DNA of 64,000 nt, from NCBI RefSeq assembly GCF_000466425.1, contig NZ_KE992171.1, forward strand, positions 50,588 through 114,587, given 5' to 3'. This stretch comes from Capnocytophaga sp. oral taxon 863 str. F0517. Its GTDB lineage: Bacteria > Bacteroidota > Bacteroidia > Flavobacteriales > Flavobacteriaceae. This document shows, one piece after another, positions 18,301-27,404 of this stretch (positions are counted from its first letter, which is position 1; each line of letters begins with the position of its first letter). The position numbers were made by a program, and so were the translations under genes. Under the pieces are notes generated by a model. The model made no database searches. It saw only the letters and a program-made list of their open reading frames with translations, and had not been told where the DNA came from.

Positions 18301-19590
18301 GGGGTAGAACCAATATGGGATACTTTTGGACGTGTGGGCGATATACGCCTGATTCCTTCCGAAGAGTTAGGACGCCCTCGTATAGATGTGGTTATCCAGA
18401 CCTCTGGGCAGTTCCGAGACTTGGCAGCCTCTCGCCTTTTCCTCCTTACCAAAGCGATAGAGATGGTCAGTGCACTTCCTGAAGAGCCTTATGCCAACCA
18501 GGTGAGTGCTGGTACTGTGGATATAGAAAAGGAACTGGTAGCGGCAGGGGTACCACCTAAGGAAGCGCGTGAGATGTCCACCCAGCGTATTTTCGGAGGC
18601 CTGCAAGGAAGGTATGATACCGGTATCAAAGAGTTGATCAATGCAGGGGATAAGTGGGAGACCCAGCAGGATATCGCCCAAGTGTATATGCACAATATGG
18701 GTGCCTTCTATGGAACAAAAGAGAATTGGAGCCAGTTCCAGGAAGGTATGTTCCGTGCTGCGATCAAGCATGCAGACGTGCTCATCCAGCCACGACAGAA
18801 CAATACTTGGGGTGCTCTAAGCCTTGATCACGTATATGAGTTCATGGGAGGGATGAATGCCGCAATCAAGGAAGTAACCGGCAAAGACCCCGATGCTTAC
18901 TTGGCCGACTATCGCAACCATAAGAATATGCACCTACAAGAACTCAAGGAAGCCATAGGGGTAGAGGCGCGATCTACTATACTTAACCCTAAGTATATCA
19001 AGGAAATGATGAAAGGTAAGGCCTCCGCTGCTGGACAGATTCAAGAGATTGTAACCAATATGCACGGCTGGGAGGCTACCCGTCCTGAACTAATTGATGA
19101 TGCACTATGGAATGAGGTCTATGATACTTATATAGAAGACAAACAACAGTTGGGTGTCACTGAATTTATCAAACGAGAGAATGCTGTTTCCTTGGAAGAG
19201 GTAACCGCAGTGATGCTGGAGGCTACTCGTAAGGGTATGTGGAAGGCATCGGCCGAGCAGATAACTAAGTTGGCAACCCTTCATACCGATTTGGTAAAGC
19301 AGTATGGGGTAACCTCCTCCCATTTCTCCTCTGAGAATAAGAAGTTACAAGCCTATATCTCTCAAAAAGCTCCAGAGGCCAATGCGCAAGTATATCAGAA
19401 GCAACTTTCTGCAGCCAATGAGGCTACTCAAGAGGAGTATGATACCAAGAATAGCCAAGTGCTTCAAAAAGAAGAAACCTCCACCGCACAGGAAAAGAAG
19501 CAAGTTTCCTTAGATGGTGTATGGATAGGAGTGGCGGTACTGGTTGCCCTTGTGGGATTGGTGGTATTTGTCAGAAAAAGAAGGAAATAA
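15349..19590 (+). CDS. Membrane-anchored CobN/magnesium-chelatase H-like protein, HmuS type
   Basis: A 1413-residue homologue of the large chelatase subunit (CobN/BchH). The family motifs GTHGSLEF (near residue 544), PTGHNLYS (near 920) and the FGRVGDIRLIPSEELGRPRIDV region are intact. Unlike true CobN it has a hydrophobic anchor at residues 5-23 and a second at about 1391-1407 followed by RKRRK, so the body should be periplasmic or held at the membrane from both ends. A Lys/Ala/Pro-rich insertion occupies about residues 796-865. In Bacteroidota this architecture belongs to HmuS, a partner of the HmuY/HmuR haem-uptake proteins thought to act on the metal of haem. No hmuY, hmuR, CobS/CobT or ABC transporter gene adjoins it here. 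Cobalamin synthesis is therefore unlikely and the haem role is inferred from the family. A terminator follows at 19654. Confidence 0.85.
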   Translation: MTRKKWFLLLSVLLLCGVGYFVYQRFVAPTRIALVNFMSYQSSNIILSNKDKFIKFEEVSTDELDKLKGVDFVLVWGMGMKVTEEQHNRLIEVSQKVPFHSFAVTNPDNDLSNLSKADLKRVSEYLESGSKENYQNLARYIRKYIDKKWFALEPAPAIERKENVYFHLDDELSFDNLQAYEAYLKEHHFYQEGAPKVAIVAGLHDPFAGNKEHLNGVIKALQDEGMNVYPFTAQAKRMTFLEEINPDAIVYFPHGQMMMGAPEQFINWIKQKNIPFFTGLSVLTLKEKWEKDPMGMAGGFLGQTVVMPELDGALYPYVVIAQDKNKDGYYFLNAIGNRAAKFAKIIHRFTQLKKQANADKKLAIVYFKGVGLNPPVAQGLEVVESLYSFLKSLKREGYKVEGLPATVEEFNTLLNTHANTYRAGAKGEIERFFAQGQPALVEANELDTWLKATLPQDLYKDVVAHNGAVPGNYLTTHKEGKDYLAVAQLTFGNVTVLPQPPAAISTEDDFKVQHGVKEIPPYAYIGAYLWVQNGLKADALIHFGTHGSLEFTPHKQVTLSDYDWGDILVGTVPHFYYYTIGNIGEAMMAKRRSYGSIVSYLTPAFTESDMRNTFTELENTILSYQKSKNPTDKNAISLHIKKLAVGMGLHRDLRLDSLLTQPYTEAEIDRLSDFAEEIATEKINGELYTMGAPYSADKIASTVVAMSADPIAYSVAALNKIDGKVSEKDLKRKVFFSEHYLNPAKALVSQVLAGKPVTEALICTYAHITPEELAKAKETMAVEDQAGMPYFLKKQLDKEAAQAKEAPGQAKIDSAKGKKPDAVGKATKTKKAPMKKEERKPITEKELAELAAKKAKIERARAIVAIEEAITHIIYYRDGLQQSPYLEEKAFFNALSGGYTPPSSGGDAVANPKGVPTGHNLYSINAESTPSKLAWDRGVALAQDVLNEYKSKHGEYPKKIAYTFWSSEFVETEGVSIAQALYMLGVEPIWDTFGRVGDIRLIPSEELGRPRIDVVIQTSGQFRDLAASRLFLLTKAIEMVSALPEEPYANQVSAGTVDIEKELVAAGVPPKEAREMSTQRIFGGLQGRYDTGIKELINAGDKWETQQDIAQVYMHNMGAFYGTKENWSQFQEGMFRAAIKHADVLIQPRQNNTWGALSLDHVYEFMGGMNAAIKEVTGKDPDAYLADYRNHKNMHLQELKEAIGVEARSTILNPKYIKEMMKGKASAAGQIQEIVTNMHGWEATRPELIDDALWNEVYDTYIEDKQQLGVTEFIKRENAVSLEEVTAVMLEATRKGMWKASAEQITKLATLHTDLVKQYGVTSSHFSSENKKLQAYISQKAPEANAQVYQKQLSAANEATQEEYDTKNSQVLQKEETSTAQEKKQVSLDGVWIGVAVLVALVGLVVFVRKRRK

Positions 19591-19653
19591 TGATTAATGC
19601 CAATAATACCAGCAATGATTAATAGATTAAGTTTTGTAACTTATTGATTTTAA

Positions 19654-19688
19654 AAAAAGAGCTTCAATAATAGATTGAAGCTCTTTTT
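19654..19688 (+). terminator. Rho-independent terminator after the HmuS-like gene
   Basis: AAAAAGAGCTTCAAT (19654-19668), a 5-base loop, then the exact complement ATTGAAGCTCTTTTT (19674-19688). The T-run is part of the stem; the structure could stop transcription in both directions. Confidence 0.85.
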
Positions 19689-19923
19689 GGTTAATACACA
19701 ACGAATTGTACCTCTACGGGAGACTATGACAGGAAAGGAATTGTCTTGGTTAGTGCTTGTTTAGAGGTGCAATTTATTGTTTCTTAGTTAGTTAGGTCTG
19801 TAGGGCTGATTGTGGAATTAGACAAGTAGCGTGTCTTTGACAATTAACAATTAACAATTGATAATTATACTTGTAGTATCGTATAAATTTTGTAATTTTG
19901 AGCCGAAATTTTGAGGCTTTCCA
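19689..19923 (+). other. Intergenic region with a long imperfect stem-loop
   Basis: Between the terminator and the next gene there is no open frame of note. AATTGTACCTCTA (19704-19716) can pair with TAGAGGTGCAATT (19762-19774) along 13 bases with one G-U pair, enclosing 45 bases. This is followed by the AATTAACAATTAAC repeat (about 19842-19866) and then the promoter at 19871-19900. Confidence 0.45.
19871..19900 (+). promoter_or_regulatory. Bacteroidota-type promoter for the TamL-like gene
   Basis: TTG at 19871-19873 and TAATTTTG at 19893-19900, spaced 19 bases, with the ATG 23 bases further on at 19924. Confidence 0.65.
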
Positions 19924-22497
19924 ATGAAGCATATCTTTGTTGCTAAAACGTTATTCTTATTGCTGGCTGTGGCTTGGTTGCAGGGGTGCAATCCTACTAA
20001 GAAAGTGCCAGAGGGGGCATATCTGCTTCGTAAGAATACGATTTCTGTAAATGATAAGAAACCTAAGAATAGCTATATTTACGGTTATCTAAGGCAGGAA
20101 CCCAATTCACGACTATTGGGGATCCCTTTGGGCCTGCTTATCTATAACTTAGCCGATGATCACGCAGAAGAAAACTATCAAAAATGGCTGGAACGGCACC
20201 CTAAGTGGCATCGCTTTTTGGATGGATTTCTCTCTAAAAAACAGACCCAACGCTTGGGGAAGTCTTTCTTAATTTCGGGGAAGGATCGAATGCTCCAGCA
20301 TATGGGACAGGCTCCTGTGATTATAGATACCGTACAGACTCGTAAAACGGCACAAACACTCCATACTTATTACAATAGTGTGGGCTATTTTAACAACAAA
20401 AGCCATTACGAGATCATCCCTTCGGATAAGAAAAAACAGGCTTCTGTCACTTATGTGTTGGATAGGGGACAGCATTACTATATTGATTCCTTGGATACAC
20501 AGATCCTCTCTGCCGAGGTCGATTCTCTCTATAAAAAACACATCAAAGAACGTATTATCAAGCCTCATACCGTCTACCGTTTGGAGAATTTTGCCAATGA
20601 ACGCGCTCGTATTACCAACCTGCTGCGCAACAATGGCTTCTATAATTTCCAACAAAGTGCAATAGACTTCACCATAGCACGAGATACGGTCTTCTATAAC
20701 AGAGACTCTCTGATCAATGTAACCACTACGATAGCCAACTATTTAGACCGCTCTACAGATCCAGCGGTCGAACGCCCTTATAAGGCGCATCAGATAAAGA
20801 AAGTACACCTCTATACCGACTATGAGGCTTCCTTACCTGTAAGTGCTTATGATTCGATAGTGTACAAAGGAATTACTTACTATTACCGCCATAAGCTGCG
20901 TTATCGTAGGCAGACCCTCTATGATGCGATAGCCTTGCGCTCAAAGGAGCTCTATCGGGATACAGATCGCAATAATGCTTACCGACAGATTAACAATCTT
21001 CGTACCTTCAAATATCCTAATATCCAATACCACTACGCTAAGAATGATACCCTACAGCATATCTTAGAGGCTGATATATTTCTCGAACCTCTCAAGCGTT
21101 TCTCTACAGAAACGACCTTAGAGCTTTCCCACTCTACTATACAGGATTTTGGGATAGGTTTTAGTACTTCCTTTATCGCAAGAAATGTCTTCAGAGGAGC
21201 AGAAACCTTGGAGGTCACTCCTCGTATCACTATGGGAGCGCAGCAATTTTTGGATGGTAGTTCCGCATTTTTTAATATTTTTGAATATGGAGGGAGCTTG
21301 CGCCTTACCATTCCAAGGATATGGTTCTTCGGTCGGATAGAATCTCTGATTCCTTTCTCTAAAACACCTCAAACTATTCTACAGTTCTCCACCAGTGCAC
21401 AGGAGAATATTGGTTTGGATAGGCAGAAAACCACAGGAGTAATACGTTATACCTGGAATCCTAATATTACAAATCGCAACATATTGGAACTCTTGGATAT
21501 AGAGTATGTGCATAACAAAAATCCTCGGAATTACTTCAATGTATATGAAAGCTCCTATGAGTTTCTCAATCAAATAGTTAGAAATGAAGGAGCTCCAGCA
21601 GGTTTTTTGGATACACATGGTAACTTATACAGGTCCAAAGCCTATGATTTTTTCCTCTACGATATGTTCCGGCGGGACTGGTCGGATCCGGCCCAGAGAA
21701 ATATAAACTTGCTCAATCTCTATGAACGTTTCTATCACCTTACACGCAATGACCTGATTCTTGCTACGAGCTTCACTTATATGTCGAATAATACGATGAA
21801 CTACTATGAGCCCAACTATGAACAGTTCCGAGTGAAGGTAGAAACGGCAGGGAACCTTCCCCAATTATTCAATATTATTCGTAAGCTCCCCACCGATGAT
21901 CAGGGGCAGCGCAAGTTCATGGACGTAGCCTATGCCCAATATGCCAAGGCAGAGGTGGAATATATCAAGCACTTTCCGCTATCGACAAGGAAAAATAGTG
22001 GGGAAGTACTGGCCTTACGAGGTTTTGTAGGTTTTGCCAAGCCCTATGGAAATGGAAAGTATGTTCCTTTTTCACGTAGCTATTTTGCAGGAGGAGCCAA
22101 TGACAACCGCGGTTGGCGTGCTTATTCATTAGGACCAGGCTCTTCAGGGTCTGTTTTGGAGTTCAACGAAGCCAACTTCAAGTTGGCCGCTAATGCCGAA
22201 TACCGCTTTACCATAGCCAATGCCCTAAAAGGAGCCTTGTTCTTGGATGCAGGGAATATATGGCATCTGTTGGATGAAGAAAATAGGACAGAGGCTATGC
22301 TGGATCGCTTTTCTGATATATCGGATATAGCACTTGCCACAGGCTTTGGCTTGCGCTTTGATATGAATTATTTTGTCATCCGAGGGGATTTCGGGATGAA
22401 GCTATATAATCCTTCCATAGCGGCTACCTCTCACTGGACGAATGAGTTGAAACTATCTGATTTTGTTTTCAATATAGGAATTAATTATCCTTTCTAA
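19924..22497 (+). CDS. Omp85-superfamily outer-membrane lipoprotein, TamL/BamA-like
   Basis: An 857-residue outer-membrane assembly protein. The N-terminus is a lipoprotein signal (LLAVAWLQGC, lipobox Cys22) followed by NPTKKVPEGAYLL, a motif typical of the lipidated Bacteroidota version of TamA called TamL. POTRA-type domains fill about residues 35-380 and a 16-strand-type beta barrel the C-terminal half. FSRSYFAGGANDNRGWRAY holds the conserved (V/I/G)RG(F/Y)-type L6 tip, here RGW, and the protein ends in the aromatic strand NIGINYPF. TamL works with TamB in building the outer membrane, but no tamB follows here; two small-molecule enzyme genes do. It could also be another BamA paralogue. Confidence 0.82.
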   Translation: MKHIFVAKTLFLLLAVAWLQGCNPTKKVPEGAYLLRKNTISVNDKKPKNSYIYGYLRQEPNSRLLGIPLGLLIYNLADDHAEENYQKWLERHPKWHRFLDGFLSKKQTQRLGKSFLISGKDRMLQHMGQAPVIIDTVQTRKTAQTLHTYYNSVGYFNNKSHYEIIPSDKKKQASVTYVLDRGQHYYIDSLDTQILSAEVDSLYKKHIKERIIKPHTVYRLENFANERARITNLLRNNGFYNFQQSAIDFTIARDTVFYNRDSLINVTTTIANYLDRSTDPAVERPYKAHQIKKVHLYTDYEASLPVSAYDSIVYKGITYYYRHKLRYRRQTLYDAIALRSKELYRDTDRNNAYRQINNLRTFKYPNIQYHYAKNDTLQHILEADIFLEPLKRFSTETTLELSHSTIQDFGIGFSTSFIARNVFRGAETLEVTPRITMGAQQFLDGSSAFFNIFEYGGSLRLTIPRIWFFGRIESLIPFSKTPQTILQFSTSAQENIGLDRQKTTGVIRYTWNPNITNRNILELLDIEYVHNKNPRNYFNVYESSYEFLNQIVRNEGAPAGFLDTHGNLYRSKAYDFFLYDMFRRDWSDPAQRNINLLNLYERFYHLTRNDLILATSFTYMSNNTMNYYEPNYEQFRVKVETAGNLPQLFNIIRKLPTDDQGQRKFMDVAYAQYAKAEVEYIKHFPLSTRKNSGEVLALRGFVGFAKPYGNGKYVPFSRSYFAGGANDNRGWRAYSLGPGSSGSVLEFNEANFKLAANAEYRFTIANALKGALFLDAGNIWHLLDEENRTEAMLDRFSDISDIALATGFGLRFDMNYFVIRGDFGMKLYNPSIAATSHWTNELKLSDFVFNIGINYPF

Positions 22498-22529
22498 AGA
22501 ATTGTATAACCCTTAAATAAAAAATAAAG

Positions 22530-23504
22530 ATGAATAAAGGACCAATCTCTCAATTTATTGAGAAGAATTTTCTACACTTCAATGCTGCTGCCTTGGTAGA
22601 TGCAGCCAAAGGTTATGAAAAACACCTCCAAGAAGGAGGTAAGATGCTTGTAGCACTTGCCGGGGCTATGAGTACTGCCGAACTGGGGATTTCCTTGGCA
22701 GAGATGATACGACAAGGAAAGGTGGATATCATCTCTTGTACAGGGGCTAACCTCGAGGAAGATGTGATGAACCTAGTGGCTCACTCTCACTACAAACGTG
22801 TACCTCACTACAGAGACCTTACTCCAGAACAAGAGAGAGAACTCTTAGACGGACACTACAATCGTGTAACCGACACCTGTATTCCAGAGGAAGAGGCTTT
22901 CCGCCGCCTACAAAAACACTTAGAAGAGGTATGGCATAAGGCCGAGGAAAAAGGAGAACGTTATTTTCCTCATGAATTCCTCTATCAAGTAGTACTTTCA
23001 GGGGTTTTGGAACAATACTATGAAATAGACCCTAAGAACTCATGGATACTGGCCGCTGCGGAGAAGAATATTCCTATCATATGTCCAGGTTGGGAGGATT
23101 CTACCACCGGAAATATCTTTGCTGCCAATGTAATCAAAGGAAACCTCAAGGCTCATACTGTAAAGACAGGTATAGAGTACATGATCTATCTTACCGAATG
23201 GTATCGCAACAACTCAGCCGGTAAGGGAGTTGGTTTCTTCCAAATAGGAGGGGGGATCGCTGGGGATTTCCCTATCTGTGTGGTGCCTATGATGTACCAA
23301 GACCTCGAATGGGAGGATGTGCCTTTCTGGTCTTACTTCTGCCAAATATCTGACTCTACCACCAGCTATGGTTCCTACTCAGGAGCTGTGCCTAATGAAA
23401 AAATAACTTGGGGTAAGCTGGATGTAGATACCCCTAAGTTTATCGTGGAATCCGATGCGACTATAGTAGCACCGCTTATCTTTGCCTACATACTGAATCA
23501 ATGA
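22530..23504 (+). CDS. Deoxyhypusine synthase family protein
   Basis: A 324-residue NAD-dependent enzyme of the deoxyhypusine/homospermidine synthase family, which moves the aminobutyl group of spermidine. LAGAMSTAELG (43-53), SCTGANLEEDVMN (69-81) and the catalytic Lys loop ITWGKLD (K296) are intact, so it should be active. Bacteria lack eIF-5A, so the acceptor cannot be the eukaryotic one; some bacterial members make homospermidine from putrescine and others may act on another amine or guanidino compound. It lies between the TamL-like gene (32 bases upstream) and a CtlX-like amidinohydrolase gene (about 17-29 bases downstream, depending on its start), and an agmatinase-family gene lies 17 kb away, which suggests arginine/polyamine metabolism. 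The true substrate is open. Confidence 0.85.
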   Translation: MNKGPISQFIEKNFLHFNAAALVDAAKGYEKHLQEGGKMLVALAGAMSTAELGISLAEMIRQGKVDIISCTGANLEEDVMNLVAHSHYKRVPHYRDLTPEQERELLDGHYNRVTDTCIPEEEAFRRLQKHLEEVWHKAEEKGERYFPHEFLYQVVLSGVLEQYYEIDPKNSWILAAAEKNIPIICPGWEDSTTGNIFAANVIKGNLKAHTVKTGIEYMIYLTEWYRNNSAGKGVGFFQIGGGIAGDFPICVVPMMYQDLEWEDVPFWSYFCQISDSTTSYGSYSGAVPNEKITWGKLDVDTPKFIVESDATIVAPLIFAYILNQ

Positions 23505-23533
23505 TGAATGACCAATGACCAATGATTGATAAT

Positions 23534-24472
23534 ATGAAAAAACAAATCACGGATACCGTACTGATGATACGTCCTGTTCGTTTTAGAACAAACGAAGAGA
23601 CCTTGGTGGATAACTACTTCCAAAAGGGCATTAATATCACCAATGAGCAGATCAACCTCAAGGCGCAAGAGGAATTTGATGCCTTGGTCGGCAAGCTCCG
23701 AGCGGTGGGAGTACATGTGATCGTGGTGGATGATATCTATGAAAGAGATACCCCTGATTCTATATTCCCGAATAACTGGATTAGCTTCCACAATAATAAG
23801 AATGTGGTATTCTATCCTATGTTTGCCGAAAACAGACGTAGGGAGCGCCGTGAGGACATCTTGGATATAGTGGAAGCGGAAGGCTTCGAGATAGAGAATG
23901 TATATGACTATACAGAAGCCGAGGACGAAGGGCTCTACTTAGAAGGAACAGGGGCAATGGTCTTGGATAGAATCCATCGCAAGGCCTATTGTGCGCTTTC
24001 TGCCAGGGCTAATGAAGAATTATTCATAGAGTTCTGTGAAGATTTCGAATATACACCTATTATCTTCAAGGCTTTTCAAAAAGATGGAGAAGAGCTCAAG
24101 CCTATCTATCATACCAATGTAATGATGGCCTTGGGGGAGACTTTTGCTATCATCTGTCCTGATGCAATAGAGGATAAGAGTGAGCGCAAAAATGTACTGA
24201 ACCACCTCAAGGAAGATCACAAGGAGATCATCACGATAAGCCAAAAGCAAGTGGACTGCTTTGTAGGAAATATGCTCCAAGTGAAAGGGAAAGATGCCAA
24301 ATACTTGGTGATGAGTGAAACTGCATACAACGCCCTAACGCCTCAGCAAATAGCTGCTATAGAGAAACATACCCAAATACTCTATAGTGACCTCTCCACC
24401 ATAGAGGTATGTGGTGGCGGTAGTGCCCGCTGTATGCTGGCGGAAGTCTTTGGAGTGAAAAGTGAAGCGTGA
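23534..24472 (+). CDS. ctlX: Amidinotransferase/arginine deiminase superfamily hydrolase, CtlX (citrulline utilisation) type
   Basis: A guanidine-modifying-enzyme fold protein of 312 residues from the ATG at 23534. An in-frame ATG four codons earlier (23522) lies inside an ATGACCAATG-type repeat and is less likely. PDSIFPNNWISFH holds the substrate-binding Asp-Asn, LYLEGTGAMVLD the catalytic Glu, HTNVMMALG the catalytic His, and GGGSARCM near the C-terminus the nucleophile Cys. These patterns fit the CtlX group, proposed to hydrolyse the ureido group of citrulline or a related guanidino compound. It is the last gene of the TamL/DHS-like group and is followed by a strong terminator. Confidence 0.82.
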   Translation: MKKQITDTVLMIRPVRFRTNEETLVDNYFQKGINITNEQINLKAQEEFDALVGKLRAVGVHVIVVDDIYERDTPDSIFPNNWISFHNNKNVVFYPMFAENRRRERREDILDIVEAEGFEIENVYDYTEAEDEGLYLEGTGAMVLDRIHRKAYCALSARANEELFIEFCEDFEYTPIIFKAFQKDGEELKPIYHTNVMMALGETFAIICPDAIEDKSERKNVLNHLKEDHKEIITISQKQVDCFVGNMLQVKGKDAKYLVMSETAYNALTPQQIAAIEKHTQILYSDLSTIEVCGGGSARCMLAEVFGVKSEA

Positions 24473-24492
24473 AAAGTGAAGCATGAATATTG

Positions 24493-24527
24493 AAAAGAGG
24501 CTTTCCCAAAAAAGGAAGGCCTCTTTT
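24493..24527 (+). terminator. Rho-independent terminator after ctlX
   Basis: AAAAGAGGCTTTCC (24493-24506), 7-base loop, GGAAGGCCTCTTTT (24514-24527): a 14-pair stem with one G-U pair, then TTTTGTTA. Confidence 0.85.
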
Positions 24528-24670
24528 GTTATAGAGTGAAAGTGCTCCCTATGAAAAAGCCCTAATCTGTATAGTCTATCTATCTTTTCGGATTTTAATC
24601 CATTCATCGACTTGCGCGGTATCCTGCGCGGTAATAAGAAGTGTTATTATAACCTGAGTTCGATTTAAGT
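24528..24670. other. Intergenic segment with a 9-base direct repeat
   Basis: No gene is apparent between the two terminators. TGCGCGGTA occurs at 24613-24621 and again at 24625-24633, and GTAATAA/TTATTAT nearby could form a small hairpin. Origin unknown; it may be a decayed repeat. Confidence 0.35.
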
Positions 24671-24703
24671 AACAGCCCCACCTATTTATTAGATGGGGCT
24701 GTT
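24671..24703 (+). terminator. Terminator hairpin between ctlX and dnaK
   Basis: AACAGCCCCA-C-CTA (24671-24683) pairs with TAG-A-TGGGGCTGTT (24691-24703), followed on the plus strand by ATTTTTT. The U-run favours plus-strand termination, but the hairpin also sits 25 bases past the dnaK stop and may act for both strands. Confidence 0.7.
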
Positions 24704-24727
24704 ATTTTTTGCCTTGCGGGGATTCCG

Positions 24728-26644
<1,917 letters not shown>

Positions 26645-26684
26645 TTATCTTAATTTCTTATTTTGTTACTTATGCCTTATTATA

Positions 26685-26706
26685 GACAAGGATTATGCCA
26701 AAAGTA
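26685..26706 (-). promoter_or_regulatory. dnaK promoter region with overlapping TACTTTTG and sigma-54-like elements
   Basis: On the minus strand TACTTTTG (26699-26706) is a TAnnTTTG -7 match, and TGGCATAATCCTTGTC (26685-26700) resembles the -24/-12 pattern TGGCAN(n)TTGC, with T instead of C at the second GC. A TGCCATTTTGTCA word lies just upstream (26713-26725). Which element drives dnaK is open. Confidence 0.4.
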
Positions 26707-26729
26707 AAATTGTGACAAAATGGCAGTCC

Positions 26730-27398
26730 TTATCTCCAATCAATATTTTCTCTGCCAATAGATGTCAAGTATTCGTTGGTTTTGCTAAAATGTCTGTTTC
26801 CGAACCAATACCCACGATTGGCACTTAGGGGGGAGGGATGTCCTGAGGTAAGTACACAATGTTTTTGAGTATCAATTAGTTCTATTTTCTTTTTAGCAAA
26901 ACCTCCCCATAAGAGGAAGACGATATGCTCACCATGGTCGGAGATTGCTTTGATAACCGCATCGGTGAAGGTTTCCCAGCCTTGTCCCTGATGGCTTCCC
27001 GCCTTATTGGCACGCACGGTAAGGGTTGCATTCAGCAGCAGCACCCCCTGTCTTGCCCAGCGGGAGAGGTCTCCACTTTCGGGATAAGGTAGCTGTAAGT
27101 CTTCTTGGATTTCCTTGAATATATTGACCAAAGAAGGAGGGTGTGCCACCCCTTCTCTTACTGAAAAGGAAAGGCCATTGGCTTGCCCTTCTCCGTGGTA
27201 AGGGTCTTGCCCTAAGAGCACGACTTTTAGTTGCGCTACAGGGCACTGGTCAAAGGCCGCAAAGATTTCTTTTCCCTTTGGATAACAAGTATGTTCGCTA
27301 TATTCTTTTTTGACAAAATCAGTCAGTGATTCGAAATAAGGTTTTTCGAATTCATGGTGAAGTAGGGAGTTCCAAGAGGGATCGATGCGTACAATCAT
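26730..27398 (-). CDS. ung: Uracil-DNA glycosylase (family 1)
   Basis: Ung removes uracil from DNA in base excision repair. At 222 residues the length is typical. GQDPYHGEGQANGLSFSV (63-80) carries the catalytic Asp65 and the uracil-pocket Tyr, LLLNATLTV holds the conserved Asn, and GHPSPLSANRG (186-196) the catalytic His187 and the minor-groove loop. The gene ends 23 bases before the dnaK promoter elements and starts 6 bases after trxB ends; both are on the minus strand. Confidence 0.98.
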   Translation of the reverse strand: MIVRIDPSWNSLLHHEFEKPYFESLTDFVKKEYSEHTCYPKGKEIFAAFDQCPVAQLKVVLLGQDPYHGEGQANGLSFSVREGVAHPPSLVNIFKEIQEDLQLPYPESGDLSRWARQGVLLLNATLTVRANKAGSHQGQGWETFTDAVIKAISDHGEHIVFLLWGGFAKKKIELIDTQKHCVLTSGHPSPLSANRGYWFGNRHFSKTNEYLTSIGRENIDWR

Positions 27399-27404
27399 AA
27401 GAGT

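Noticed and set aside
18367..18771. A 134-codon antisense ORF inside the CobN/HmuS-like gene
   Set aside because: A shadow of a strong, conserved plus-strand coding frame; no start signal or recognisable domain.
15349..19590. The CobN-like gene as evidence of a cobalamin synthesis cluster
   Set aside because: No other cob/cbi gene adjoins it and the membrane anchors are those of the HmuS group.
24610..24670. TTCGATTT and GCGCGGTA words suggesting a tRNA remnant or attachment site
   Set aside because: No cloverleaf can be drawn and no integrase gene is near.
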